Shown one piece after another: positions 48,078 to 57,750 of a stretch of 64,000 nt of DNA. The notes under the pieces are model-generated. The model made no database searches. It was not told the origin of the DNA and saw nothing but the letters and a program-made list of their open reading frames with translations. The stretch's first letter is position 1; every line of letters begins with the position of its first letter. A program made the position numbers and the translations under genes. Source of the DNA: Siphonodentalium dalli (Eukaryota > Mollusca > Scaphopoda > Gadilida > Siphonodentaliidae); the NCBI GenBank assembly GCA_032622095.1, contig CP136069.1, forward strand, positions 184,255,122 through 184,319,121, written 5' to 3'.

Positions 48078-48391
48078 TGTGACCCGCCATATCAAATCCA
48101 GTCTTAAGTCCGGATTTGTTTACCCTGTGCCAATGCATTCTCTTATATATGCGAGTCGACCATAGGTCGCCTCGCTTATATAAGAGAATGCATTGGCCTA
48201 ACAATTTTTTACAATTTTAATAATTTGTTCTTGTATTCTTTAACAATTTTATAATTTCACCCATACAGAGCCCCAGACAAACATGAGCAGACGACACTCT
48301 TCTATGTGCTTCTATATATGTGTGGGGCTCCCTGCAGGGTAATGGATGTTTTTTTATTTTATGTCCTAAAAATTTTATATGGCGGGTCACA
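48078..48391. mobile_element. TA-flanked MITE (314 bp) carrying the shared 68-bp palindrome
   Basis: Inverted ends TGTGACCCGCCATAT / ATATGGCGGGTCACA are flanked by TA on each side, as for Tc1/mariner-like insertions. Inside, 48129-48198 is the same GCCAATGCATTCTC...GCATTGGC palindrome that appears twice in each piggyBac-type MITE. Downstream is a second hairpin-like part (GAGCCCCAGACA ... TGTGTGGGGCTC). No coding capacity. Confidence 0.7.
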
Positions 48392-49220
48392 TATGTATTC
48401 TACAAACGATCGCATACGTCTCATGTGCAAATCTAATTCTAAAAGACACAATGATCTCTTTTTTTCTATTAGGGAATATGTTTAAATTTAAAAACGTGCG
48501 TCGGCTGAATATTGCTATATTTACTTATGACTGGTATTTTCCCAGACTGCCTAAATAATTTCATAAATATTTTGGTACATTCAGCAAAAATACAAGACAA
48601 AACGACGAACTAACAGCTAAAATCGCTAAAACTAAATTTAGTTTGGAATTACCCATATGTTCTTTCGTCAAATTATGGTCCGAAAGCAACCACACAACGA
48701 CACTGCTGTTGAATAAGAAATCCTTCAAATCTGATCATAATACAAACACGTTTAGTCTGTGCATCTCAACAGTGAATTGCGATAACCCAAGATGTGTATA
48801 ATTGTAATCGCACTTAATTTAAAGCTATTTTAGTTATTTAACACGCTATCACTTGCCGCTCCCCAGTTAACTTGTTCTTCTCTGAAATAGTTGTGCTTGG
48901 GTCATGGGAATCATTAAGTGTTCATTCCATGCATGTTCATATATGTTATACGTATGTATCTATATCATTATCTGTGCCTGGAGTTGATAGGGAGACGGTT
49001 ATTGAGGCGATATCATCCCCGGTGATATACCTTTACATATATTTATATGTTTTGTATACAATTTTATATTGCTAAATGAATCATCAATTAACTATAGTCT
49101 GAATGTTCTAACTCAATCTTTTGTGTAGGAAACTCAATTACACACATACAAAACTTCGAGTAGTATATAAACACACAGGATGGATCGACCAACGATTTGA
49201 TTTCGTAAATATACAAAAAT
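48392..49220. other. Intron-like stretch, no gene seen
   Basis: No recognisable feature apart from AT-rich sequence. It lies in the intron following the signal-peptide exon of the minus-strand gene. Confidence 0.5.
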
Positions 49221-49224
49221 GGAA

Positions 49225-49445
49225 AAGTATACTTGATTGTTACCTGGTTGTTCTACATGCTCTGACAGGACAATGCTGTATCTAGATTGTTACCTGGTTA
49301 TTCTACATACTCTGAATCGACAATGCGGTAGTCAGATTGCTACCTGACTGTTCCAAACACTCCACTCGACAATAATTGTTCAGTAGTTAGATATTATATT
49401 GTTACCTGGCTGTTCTGCATACTGCGACTCGACAATATAGGCGGT
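49225..49445 (-). repeat. Tandem copies of the exon end and splice donor
   Basis: Four diverged units of about 50-60 bp each contain, on the minus strand, ATTGTCGA.TC..AGTATG.., then GAACA.CCAG|GTAACAAT. The first unit is the true 3' end of the signal-peptide exon; the next three repeat that end together with its GT donor, with one stop or frame change among them. This creates several alternative donors in a row. Whether they are used is unknown. Confidence 0.7.
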
Positions 49446-49745
49446 AAGATCGCCGTGTTCGACGACTATGTGGCGCTGGGATGTTGCGTGGTCTTCGGCG
49501 GGAACATTCGTGACTGTGTGGTCGTCCGTGGGACGGGTTTTTGTTATGTGTTCATCCGTTGGACCTGTGTGCTCGTCGATGGGACCTGTCTCGGTGTGCT
49601 CGGTTAAAGTGGCGTTATCTGGTGGGCTGATGGACTGTGTTCCGTGTACACTAGAATTGCTAGTACCATGCATAAGTCGACCACACTGAATTTGTCCAAG
49701 ATTCCATAAAATGGCATATGCCAGAGCAACTGCTTGAAACAACAT
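49406..49745 (-). CDS. First coding exon: signal peptide plus T/E/D/H-rich stalk
   Basis: Starts at ATG 49745 with MLFQAVALAYAILWNLGQ, a hydrophobic signal peptide, likely cleaved near IQCGR. A low-complexity hydrophilic region follows, with repeats of the type GPTDEHTxT (for example PIDEHTGPTDEHITKTRPTD), ending ...YAEQP. The donor is CCAG|GTAAC; coding length 340 nt gives phase 1, exactly what the TSP1 exons need. A good acceptor (TTATCTCAG|GTG, first exon base 49768) lies 23 nt before the ATG, so an upstream 5' untranslated exon is likely. The upstream ORF extension (MRRTRLLFFSLLYF...) crosses this acceptor and the transposon border and is judged spurious. The product is predicted to be a secreted extracellular-matrix or adhesion-type TSP1 protein; no orthologue name is given. 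Confidence 0.75.
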
Positions 49746-49768
49746 CTTAAAATATAGTAGAGATACAC

Positions 49769-49800
49769 CTGAGATAAGATGAGATGAGATGAGATGAGAT
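49769..49800 (-). promoter_or_regulatory. Polypyrimidine tract/acceptor made of a (TCTCA)n microsatellite
   Basis: On the minus strand four to five TCTCA units run directly into CTTATCTCAG|GTG, so a length-variable microsatellite forms the pyrimidine tract of the probable 5'-UTR acceptor. The palindromic element begins only about 30 bp further upstream. Confidence 0.5.
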
Positions 49801-49899
49801 AATACAAGATTAGATAATATAAAATATAGAAGAGAGAAGAATAGGAGTCTCGTTCGCCTCACATCTAAAAATAGAATCTTTGGGGTCTAAAATTGGTTG

Positions 49900-50090
49900 T
49901 ACTAAAATATTCCCAAAATATCAAAACCCAAAAAAAATTTCAAAACTTCCAAAAATTATTTTTTCCAAAAAATTTCAAAATCCCAAAACTTCCAAAAAAT
50001 TTTAAAACCCCAAAATTTCAAAAAAGAAAAAATTTCAAAACCCTCAAAATTACGTCTCCAAAAAAAAGTTTAAATAAAAAATTTATAACG
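49900..50090. repeat. A-rich terminal tandem repeats, left arm
   Basis: Irregular 15-20-bp units of the form CCAAAAAATTTCAAAA repeat about eight times just inside the left terminus. The mirror copy is at about 58550-58740 (TTTTGAAATTTTTTGG). Short subterminal repeats close to the ends are plausible protein-binding or replication-origin sites, but this is inference. Confidence 0.6.
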
Positions 50091-50207
50091 AGTTTTCGGT
50101 TTCTGATAATCTCGATATTAAAAAAATGTCGAATGTTAAATTATTTGCGCGTAATATCTTTCGTTATTTTTTTTGTTCAACCAATGTTTCAATGTATTTA
50201 TTAATCG

Positions 50208-50600
50208 ATGTTTAGAAATAGCTTTATTGGACGTTGTGACCCTCGATATGAATGCATACATTCCAGTGTTTTATCGGACGCAGTTCATATAATTGTCATA
50301 CCTGAAAATAGACACTATTACTTTTACATAAATAATAAAGAGCGTTTATTCTTTACACTCTCTCTATCCCATATGACAGGTGTGTATTATCGTGAATTAT
50401 TGGAAGTATTGAGACTAACGGTCGAAAATTGTAATGTGAAATTACAACCCTCCAGAATGAATTGTCATATTCGCTGTACACGCAATCACACACGCGACAT
50501 TGGTGGTAACAATGTGTCTTTCACACCTTTGCTTTACCAAATGAATTATATTATTTCCCCGTTCACAGTTATATGCTATTCAGAAAACATATCGATTTAA
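50208..50600 (+). CDS. Unknown 130-aa protein of the palindromic element (left copy)
   Basis: ATG at 50208, stop at 50598-50600. The protein has several aromatic-rich beta-like stretches (RHYYFYINNKERLFFTLSLS) and six or more cysteines, with no signal peptide and no family I recognise. The mirror copy at 58036-58428 is intact and differs by a single visible residue (FIGRCD versus FIGHCD), suggesting a real gene or recent arm homogenisation. It is transcribed toward the centre, convergent with the ATPase. Its position next to the terminus suggests an accessory or structural role, but nothing in the sequence proves one. Confidence 0.5.
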   Translation: MFRNSFIGRCDPRYECIHSSVLSDAVHIIVIPENRHYYFYINNKERLFFTLSLSHMTGVYYRELLEVLRLTVENCNVKLQPSRMNCHIRCTRNHTRDIGGNNVSFTPLLYQMNYIISPFTVICYSENISI

Positions 50601-50675
50601 TGTCTGAACAAACGGGTTAGTATCAATTAAGGTTGATAAACTGTGTCATTCACACGATAATTAGTTAGCCAAAAC

Positions 50676-50885
50676 ATGCAAACGTCCAGGACACTCAATT
50701 ATAGAAATTGCTTTGATGACATTGTTATAACAACATTACGTAATAACCACTTATCACTCCAGTCACACTTACGATCATATACCGAAACTACAGGTAGCAC
50801 CGATGATGTAACATTATATCACTGCTATTGTACCAATGATAGGTTCAGACATGTTCGATGTTTAGAAAAGAAAAGTTACCTATAA
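50676..50885 (+). CDS. Unknown 69-aa ORF of the palindromic element (left copy)
   Basis: ATG 50676 to TAA 50883-50885, following the 130-aa ORF by 75 bp in the same direction. Begins MQTSRTLNYRNCFDD and contains YHCYCTNDRFRHVRC, a small Cys/His cluster that could bind metal. The mirror copy at 57751-57960 is identical. The last codons overlap the 45-bp internal repeat described at 50870-50925. Coding status is uncertain because of size. Confidence 0.35.
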   Translation: MQTSRTLNYRNCFDDIVITTLRNNHLSLQSHLRSYTETTGSTDDVTLYHCYCTNDRFRHVRCLEKKSYL

Positions 50886-50925
50886 TTCTGCTGTGGTTAA
50901 GCAGTCCATTATTTAGGGCATACCT
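50870..50925. repeat. Internal 50-bp repeat, four copies in the element
   Basis: GAAAAGTTACCTATAATTCT...GCAGTCCATTATTTAG occurs here, at about 54098-54151, and in reverse complement at about 53734-53787 and 57719-57765. In the outer copies it is followed by GGCATACCTGTATG and in the inner copies by TGCATAACTGTAT. Each arm thus carries it twice in opposite orientation relative to the ATPase gene, a possible recombination or template-switch site in the origin of the shortened element. Confidence 0.7.
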
Positions 50926-51079
50926 GTATGTAGGCCTATCAGTGGATGAATAGTCTGCCGGAGAAGTACTGTGTAGACAGGTCTTGTCGTTAAGAGAGTC
51001 AGACGAGAAGTGAAGACTCGGCTATTAAAACATAGTAATGCGATAGCGAACATCAAACGAGTCTGCGCACGCATATCTG

Positions 51080-51640
51080 TCAAAAGGATACAATAGCAGT
51101 CATTGGTCAATTTATCCCCGGTGTCAGCTCAGTGCAATAACAGTCATTGGTCAATTTATCCCCGGTGTCAGCTCAGTACACAATCGGCACGAAGCCGGAG
51201 GTCATAATTACTCTTACGAATGAAGAGCGTTGAACATATACGAAATTATTACACGAATGAACTGAAATTTATATTTCACATCTTACCAACAACAGATACA
51301 GACATAGTCATAGTGTTATACTATCTTACATGTACCCATGCTATGACATCATTCGAAGGGGCAATACACTCAAGGAGTTAAAGTGACACGAAACAAGGGA
51401 CGTGATGTAATATTGGTGTATGAATCTTAAAGGAACACAAGACACTCTAAATGGACACTCATTATGAAGGAATGTTAACAATACAAGCGCACGAATGAAG
51501 AGCGTTAAACATATACGAAATTACTACACGAATGAACTGAAATTTATATTTCACATTTTACCAACAACAGATACAGACATAGTCATAGTGTTATATTATC
51601 TTACATGTACCCATGCTATGACATACTTAAAGGGGGATAA
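51080..51640. repeat. Tandem repeats 3' of the ATPase gene (left arm)
   Basis: Two sets. A 43-bp unit (CAGTCATTGGTCAATTTATC and following) is present twice at about 51096-51178. A unit of about 130 bp starting CGAATGAAGAGCGTT.AACAT is present at about 51217-51350 and 51493-51622. The mirror copies are at about 56985-57520. Non-coding; they lie between the ATPase stop and the small ORFs. Confidence 0.7.
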
Positions 51641-51803
51641 TGCACACACGGTGTGTGGAATGTTAAAGTGACACGAGGTAAGGGACGTTATGTAATATTG
51701 GTGTGTGAATATTAAAGGAGCATTCTCGCTATACAAACCCCCCTCCCCACTTATAGATATATAACGAAGACGAGAATAACATGTTGATGAAGTTTATTGA
51801 AAT

Positions 51804-53349
51804 TTAATCATTGTCTGAATCTTCGACCTTTAGATTTACTTCTAAGAGTTTCTTGAATTTTCTCATCGCTTCATCTGCAGCCCATTCATTATTATATCCG
51901 CGTTTGGTCAGTTTGACCATTTTCTTCATGATCGTGTTATGTATGGGTGATGTTTTCAATCGATACTGGTATTCTATTAAGCGTCTATAACTTTTGAGAA
52001 ACAGAACAAACTCTGTGTCGATGGTATCCTCTTTTCCCGACATGCTCTCATCTCCCGAAATGCTCTCTTCTTCTTTCACATCATTGGTGACGCGTTTCAT
52101 CATACTTTTGAATGTGTCCATCTCGTTGACACATCGCGCAGCTTTCTTAAGACCGAATACCGTTCTACTACCGACGACATTACCATCTTTTGAATCTGAT
52201 AGCGTTCCCCGTTCATCTTCATCTGTATCTTCTCCGAAGAGAGTTGTTTTTGTCTCGGACATAGCTCCGTGTTCATCCGGGTCCTCAGTTAATTTTCGTT
52301 TTAACTTATTTTCTTGACACCAGTTTTTTACGTGTCTCTGAACATCATAATGATCTGCGAACAAAAGCCCGCATTCATTACAAGGGTACGACATGTCTTC
52401 TCGAATGTCTAAGTTTTGACGGTTCTTCTTATTAATTTCATCGAGCTCACCAGGTGGCCGTATGTCGTTAGTATAGTCATTATGTTGACCCTGGGGCACA
52501 ATATAATTATATGTTATGCTCTTCTGTTGACCAGTGAGTTCTCTGTCATCGTATTTCATCGCATTCTGTTGACCCTGGGACTCAGTGTCTTTTGTATGTT
52601 TTTTCATCCCATTCTGTTCATCTGGGTGTTCTCTGTCTTTTTGGAGATTATATTTCATGCCATTCCATTCACCCCTATGTTGGTTCGTGTCCTCTTTTAG
52701 TACATTCTGTCGCAGACGTAATGTGTCCGGTGTTGCGGCTTTTAAATCCACCAGTAGGTAACCGTACGGTTCACTCGTCGCTTCCGAAAACTCTCGAACC
52801 ATACGCTGAGGACATTCAGGATACATCTGTCTTGATAATGTTGAAATTAATCCCTTGTCGATTGGGTTATTGAACAATACCAAATATTGACAATTTCGTC
52901 GTTGCGTTGGATCTTTGTTGTAGTAGAAATTCTGGTTCAAACTTATCAAAGATAAGTTCAAATGGTGACTTCCTTCGGAATGCAAATCATTAACTCTCTG
53001 GTCTTTTGATGAAGTTTGCATCAAGTCATCGAGTATAACTAGATTTTTATACTGGGGGTTGATAAGCGAATCCAAGTTTGCTGGTATTCCTCGTATAAAG
53101 TTGACCTGAGGGGTGACGGTATACTTTAATTCGTCATATAGGGGCTGCCAATATTTATAAAACCATATTATTCTGTCAGGTGCGGGTGATATTTTTGAGG
53201 CAGACTTTTGTAGTAAGGTTTTCACGAAGTATGTCTTACCACAAGATGTCGGTCCACTTACACATGCCGTGAATGGATGCTTGAAAATAAAATCTTCATG
53301 GACATTGGCCATTGGATCATCAAAGCAGGATGTTATGTCGCTTGGTGGC

Positions 53350-53386
<37 letters not shown>

Positions 53387-53430
53387 GGGGGTGATGATAC
53401 CGTTGTTGTTGTTGTTGTGGCTGATGATAA

Positions 53431-53464
<34 letters not shown>

Positions 53465-53552
53465 CTGAAGGCGTGTGTTTAACTTTGATATGACGCTTCA
53501 AACTATCTTGCCAAGCATAGACACTTAAGCACTCTTCACATTGATACTTCAT
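51804..53552 (-). CDS. Packaging-type P-loop ATPase with C2H2 finger and poly-Q (left copy, open)
   Basis: 582 aa. Residues 5-26 form a C2H2 zinc finger (C5, C8, H21, H26), then poly-Q/H/P to about 68. The ATPase core follows: Walker A GPTSCGKT at 100-107, Walker B NLVILDDLM at 170-178, a SLISLNQNFYY sensor-like strand near 201-211 and RR at 218-219. This is the order seen in FtsK/HerA (A32-like) genome-packaging ATPases of Polintons and related large DNA viruses, which pump DNA into capsids. Residues about 290-360 carry loose 17-20-aa repeats (GQQN.MKY type). A second finger-like motif is at 391-412 (C391, C394, H407, C412), then an acidic linker and a helical C-terminus. Start chosen because the finger begins immediately at the Met. 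Transcribed away from the palindrome centre. Catalytic residues intact. Confidence 0.85.
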
Positions 53553-53841
53553 TTAACTAGTTCAGGCTGTCGTTCACAACGTCTCTTAGTGTTGTTTGTA
53601 CTGGATACAAATTTATCACATTAGCTACAATACAACCTACCTATCCAAATGTCAATGCAATTATGAGTGATTTCAATATGAACACTCTATTATATAGATA
53701 TGTGTAACCTGGTGACTGACATGATGATACAGTTATGCACTAAATAATGGACTGCTTAACCACAGCAGAATTATAGGTAACTTTTCAGGAGTTAGTCGGA
53801 AATATGGCTTGTTGCCATTCATCGGAAAGCTCTCGTTGCCG

Positions 53842-53890
<49 letters not shown>

Positions 53891-54332
53891 GGTGGTGGTG
53901 CCGGCGGCGGCGGCATTGCAGTATTTTACTACGGGGTCCGCCGGCGGCGGACCCCGGCGGCGGCGACGGCACCGCCGCCGCAGTAAAATACCGCAATGCC
54001 GCCGCCGCCGGCACCAACAACAACAACAACAACAACAACAACACGGCAGCGAGAGCTTTCCGATGAATGGCAACAAGCCATATTTCCGACTAACTCCTGA
54101 AAAGTTACCTATAATTCTGCTGTGGTTAAGCAGTCCATTATTTAGTGCATAACTGTATCATCATGTCAGTCACCAGGTTACACATATCTATATAATAGAG
54201 TGTTCATATTGAAATCACTCATAATTGCATTGACATTTGGATAGGTAGGTTGTATTGTAGCTAATGTGATAAATTTGTATCCAGTACAAACAACACTAAG
54301 AGACGTTGTGAACGACAGCCTGAACTAGTTAA
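53553..54332. promoter_or_regulatory. Shared upstream region of the two divergent ATPase copies (palindrome centre)
   Basis: The 780 bp between the two start codons is itself palindromic, so both ATPase copies have the same 5' flank (for example CTAGTTCAGGCTGTCGTTCA just before each ATG). No clear TATA box can be assigned with confidence. Nested inside is the CAA/GTT and GC-rich hairpin core. Confidence 0.5.
53823..54062. repeat. Hairpin core: GTT/CAA arms with nested GC-rich hairpins
   Basis: Outer arms CGGAAAGCTCTCG / CGAGAGCTTTCCG enclose (GTT)n versus a shorter (CAA)n, then GGTGCCGGCGGCGGCGGCAT / its complement, then GTATTTTACT / AGTAAAATAC. In the middle, about 53931-53980, GGGGTCCGCCGGCGGCGGAC CCC forms its own hairpin, followed by GGCGGCGG..CCGCCGCC as another. 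The middle 50 bp is the only asymmetric part of the palindrome. The strong local GC contrast is striking in an AT-rich element. Chance ORFs of poly-C, poly-Q or poly-L here are spurious. Confidence 0.85.
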
Positions 54333-55217
54333 ATGAAGTATCAATGTGAAGAGTGCTTACACTCTTATAACTAATGTGTAGAAACGATTACACATCAAAT
54401 GTGTAAAGCCGGTTAATACACATAGCAATGTGTAGTTTTACATACAAATACATTGACAAGTGCCGTTCTACACATAATGTGTATATTTTGTTACGCATAA
54501 TTGTGTAAGAACGTAGACATGCGCATTGCGGTGCCTTCAGTTTCATAGTCTGCTACGTGACGGCCATATTGTTTGAGTATATTTTTTGGAATACAATCTA
54601 CAGCGATCGTAGACAAGGACGTAAGTTCAGAATTCCAATTTGTGGGTTTAGTATTAATAGTATATGAGGATTTATTTGTTAAAACTTTCATGGCGATTAC
54701 TGCCCTTAGACTCTTGTTATGATTGTTGTAATAATACTAATATTATGCAATCACGCCTCGACTCTGGTTTGTTCATTCAAAGCAAAAACTCACAGTACAG
54801 AACAAAATACTACATACCACTATGCGCCATGAAAGTTTTAACATATAAATATGCATATATCTTTAATACTATACCCACAGGTCGGACTACTGAACTTGCA
54901 TTTCTTGTCTACAAACTGTGTGTGTAAGAACCTACACAAAATGTGTAAGGGATATGTGTTGATTTTATACACACAGTTGTGTATAAATGTGTAAACAATT
55001 ACCCATTTATGTGTAAAAATTGTTACACAATGTGTGTACGAATATGAAACTACACATATACTACACAACTATGTTTAAGATCAAAATTGAATAACGGTTG
55101 TGTAGCAGGGCTACACGTTTTGTGTAGAAAACCTACACATTAGTCATAAGAGTGTAAGTGTCTATGCTTGGCAAGATAGTTTGAAGCGTCATATCAAAGT
55201 TAAACACACGCCTTCAG

Positions 55218-55251
<34 letters not shown>

Positions 55252-56832
55252 GTATCGTCAGCCACAACAACAACAACAACGGTATCATCACCCCCAACAA
55301 CAACAACAACAACAACAACTCCAATGGCCAATGTCCATGAAGATTTTATTTTCAAGCATCCATTCACGGCATGTGTAAGTGGACCGACATCTTGTGGTAA
55401 GACATACTTCGTGAAAACCTTACTACAAAAGTCTGCCTCAAAAATATCACCCGCACCTGACAGAATAATATGGTTTTATAAATATTGGCAGCCCCTATAT
55501 GACGAATTAAAGTATACCGTCACCCCTCAGGTCAACTTTATACGAGGAATACCAGCAAACTTGGATTCGCTTATCAACCCCCAGTATAAAAATCTAGTTA
55601 TACTCGATGACTTGATGCAAACTTCATCAAAAGACCAGAGAGTTAATGATTTGCATTCCGAAGGAAGTCACCATTTGAACTTATCTTTGATAAGTTTGAA
55701 CCAGAATTTCTACTACAACAAAGATCCAACGCAACGACGAAATTGTCAATATTTGGTATTGTTCAATAACCCAATCGACAAGGGATTAATTTCAACATTA
55801 TCAAGACAGATGTATCCTGAATGTCCTCAGCGTATGGTTCGAGAGTTTTCGGAAGCGACGAGTGAACCGTACGGTTACCTACTGGTGGATTTAAAAGCCG
55901 CAACACCGGACACATTACGTCTGCGACAGAATGTACTAAAAGAGGACACGAACCAATATAGGGGTGAATGGAATGGCATGAAATATAATCTCCAAAAAGA
56001 CAGAGAACACCCAGATGAACAGAATGGGATGAAAAAACATACAAAAGACACTGAGTCCCAGGGTCAACAGAATGCGATGAAATACGATGACAGAGAACTC
56101 CCTGGTCAACAGAAGAGCATAACATATAATTATATTGTGCCCCAGGGTCAACATAATGACTATACTAACGACATACGGCCACCTGGTGAGCTCGATGAAA
56201 TTAATAAGAAGAACCGTCAAAACTTAGACATTCGAGAAGACATGTCGTACCCTTGTAATGAATGCGGGCTTTTGTTCGCAGATCATTATGATGTTCAGAG
56301 ACACGTAAAAAACTGGTGTCAAGAAAATAAGTTAAAACGAAAATTAACTGAGGACCCGGATGAACACGGAGCTATGTCCGAGACAAAAACAACTCTCTTC
56401 GGAGAAGATACAGATGAAGATGAACGGGGAACGCTATCAGATTCAAAAGATGGTAATGTCGTCGGTAGTAGAACGGTATTCGGTCTTAAGAAAGCTGCGC
56501 GATGTGTCAACGAGATGGACACATTCAAAAGTATGATGAAACGCGTCACCAATGATGTGAAAGAAGAAGAGAGCATTTCGGGAGATGAGAGCATGTCGGG
56601 AAAAGAGGATACCATCGACACAGAGTTTGTTCTGTTTCTCAAAAGTTATAGACGCTTAATAGAATACCAGTATCGATTGAAAACATCACCCATACATAAC
56701 ACGATCATGAAGAAAATGGTCAAACTGACCAAACGCGGATATAATAATGAATGGGCTGCAGATGAAGCGATGAGAAAATTCAAGAAACTCTTAGAAGTAA
56801 ATCTAAAGGTCGAAGATTCAGACAATGATTAA
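54333..56832 (+). pseudogene. Packaging-type ATPase, right copy, disrupted
   Basis: Mirror copy of the gene at 51804-53552. After eight or nine codons (MKYQCEECL region) it is interrupted by the MITE at 54360-55154. Coding resumes at 55157 with the rest of the zinc finger and a shortened poly-Q. A 34-bp deletion then removes the segment corresponding to the linker before MANVHEDF and shifts the frame. From 55324 the frame is open to 56832 (502 aa) and keeps Walker A, Walker B and the second finger, with only about two residue differences from the left copy (NQYRG for NQHRG, ELPGQ for ELTGQ). An internal start at 55324 could still give an ATPase lacking the N-terminal finger. Confidence 0.85.
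54360..55154. mobile_element. 795-bp MITE with TA target duplication inside the right ATPase copy
   Basis: Ends CACTCTTATAACTAATGTG and CACATTAGTCATAAGAGTG are inverted repeats. TA is duplicated (54358-54359 and 55155-55156). The uninterrupted sequence is present in the left arm (complement of GCTTAAGTGTC), giving an exact empty/filled pair. The interior is full of TGTGTA/TACACA words near both ends (CTACACATT, GTGTAGAAA, TTACACA) and has no transposase. TA-type target duplication fits Tc1/mariner-like mobilisation. Confidence 0.93.
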
Positions 56833-57750
56833 ATTTCAATAAACTTCATCAACATGTTATTCTCGTCTTCGTTATATATCTATAAGTGGGGAGGGGGGTT
56901 TGTATAGCGAGAATGCTCCTTTAATATTCACACACCAATATTACATAACGTCCCTTACCTCGTGTCACTTTAACATTCCACACACCGTGTGTGCATTATC
57001 CCCCTTTAAGTATGTCATAGCATGGGTACATGTAAGATAATATAACACTATGACTATGTCTGTATCTGTTGTTGGTAAAATGTGAAATATAAATTTCAGT
57101 TCATTCGTGTAGTAATTTCGTATATGTTTAACGCTCTTCATTCGTGCGCTTGTATTGTTAACATTCCTTCATAATGAGTGTCCATTTAGAGTGTCTTGTG
57201 TTCCTTTAAGATTCATACACCAATATTACATCACGTCCCTTGTTTCGTGTCACTTTAACTCCTTGAGTGTATTGCCCCTTCGAATGATGTCATAGCATGG
57301 GTACATGTAAGATAGTATAACACTATGACTATGTCTGTATCTGTTGTTGGTAAGATGTGAAATATAAATTTCAGTTCATTCGTGTAATAATTTCGTATAT
57401 GTTCAACGCTCTTCATTCGTAAGAGTAATTATGACCTCCGGCTTCGTGCCGATTGTGTACTGAGCTGACACCGGGGATAAATTGACCAATGACTGTTATT
57501 GTACTGAGCTGACACCGGGGATAAATTGACCAATGACTGCTATTGTATCCTTTTGACAGATATGCGTGCGCAGACTCGTTTGATGTTCGCTATCGCATTA
57601 CTATGTTTTAATAGCCGAGCCTTCACTTCTCGTCTGACTCTCTTAACGACAAGACCTGTCTACACAGTACTTCTCCGGCAGACTATTCATCCACTGATAG
57701 GCCTACATACAGGTATGCCCTAAATAATGGACTGCTTAACCACAGCAGAA

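Noticed and set aside
49746-49862. N-terminal extension of the signal-peptide exon (MRRTRLLFFSLLYF...)
   Set aside because: It would start inside the palindromic element, cross its target duplication and translate the TCTCA microsatellite. A splice acceptor lies between it and the better start at 49745.
52416-52873. Plus-strand ORFs of 93-107 aa inside the left ATPase gene (and mirror ORFs at 55763-56642)
   Set aside because: Antisense shadows of the ATPase coding sequence.
53804-54152. Several 60-103-aa ORFs rich in L, Q, C or V at the palindrome centre
   Set aside because: All are translations of (GTT/CAA)n and GGC tracts in different frames on both strands.
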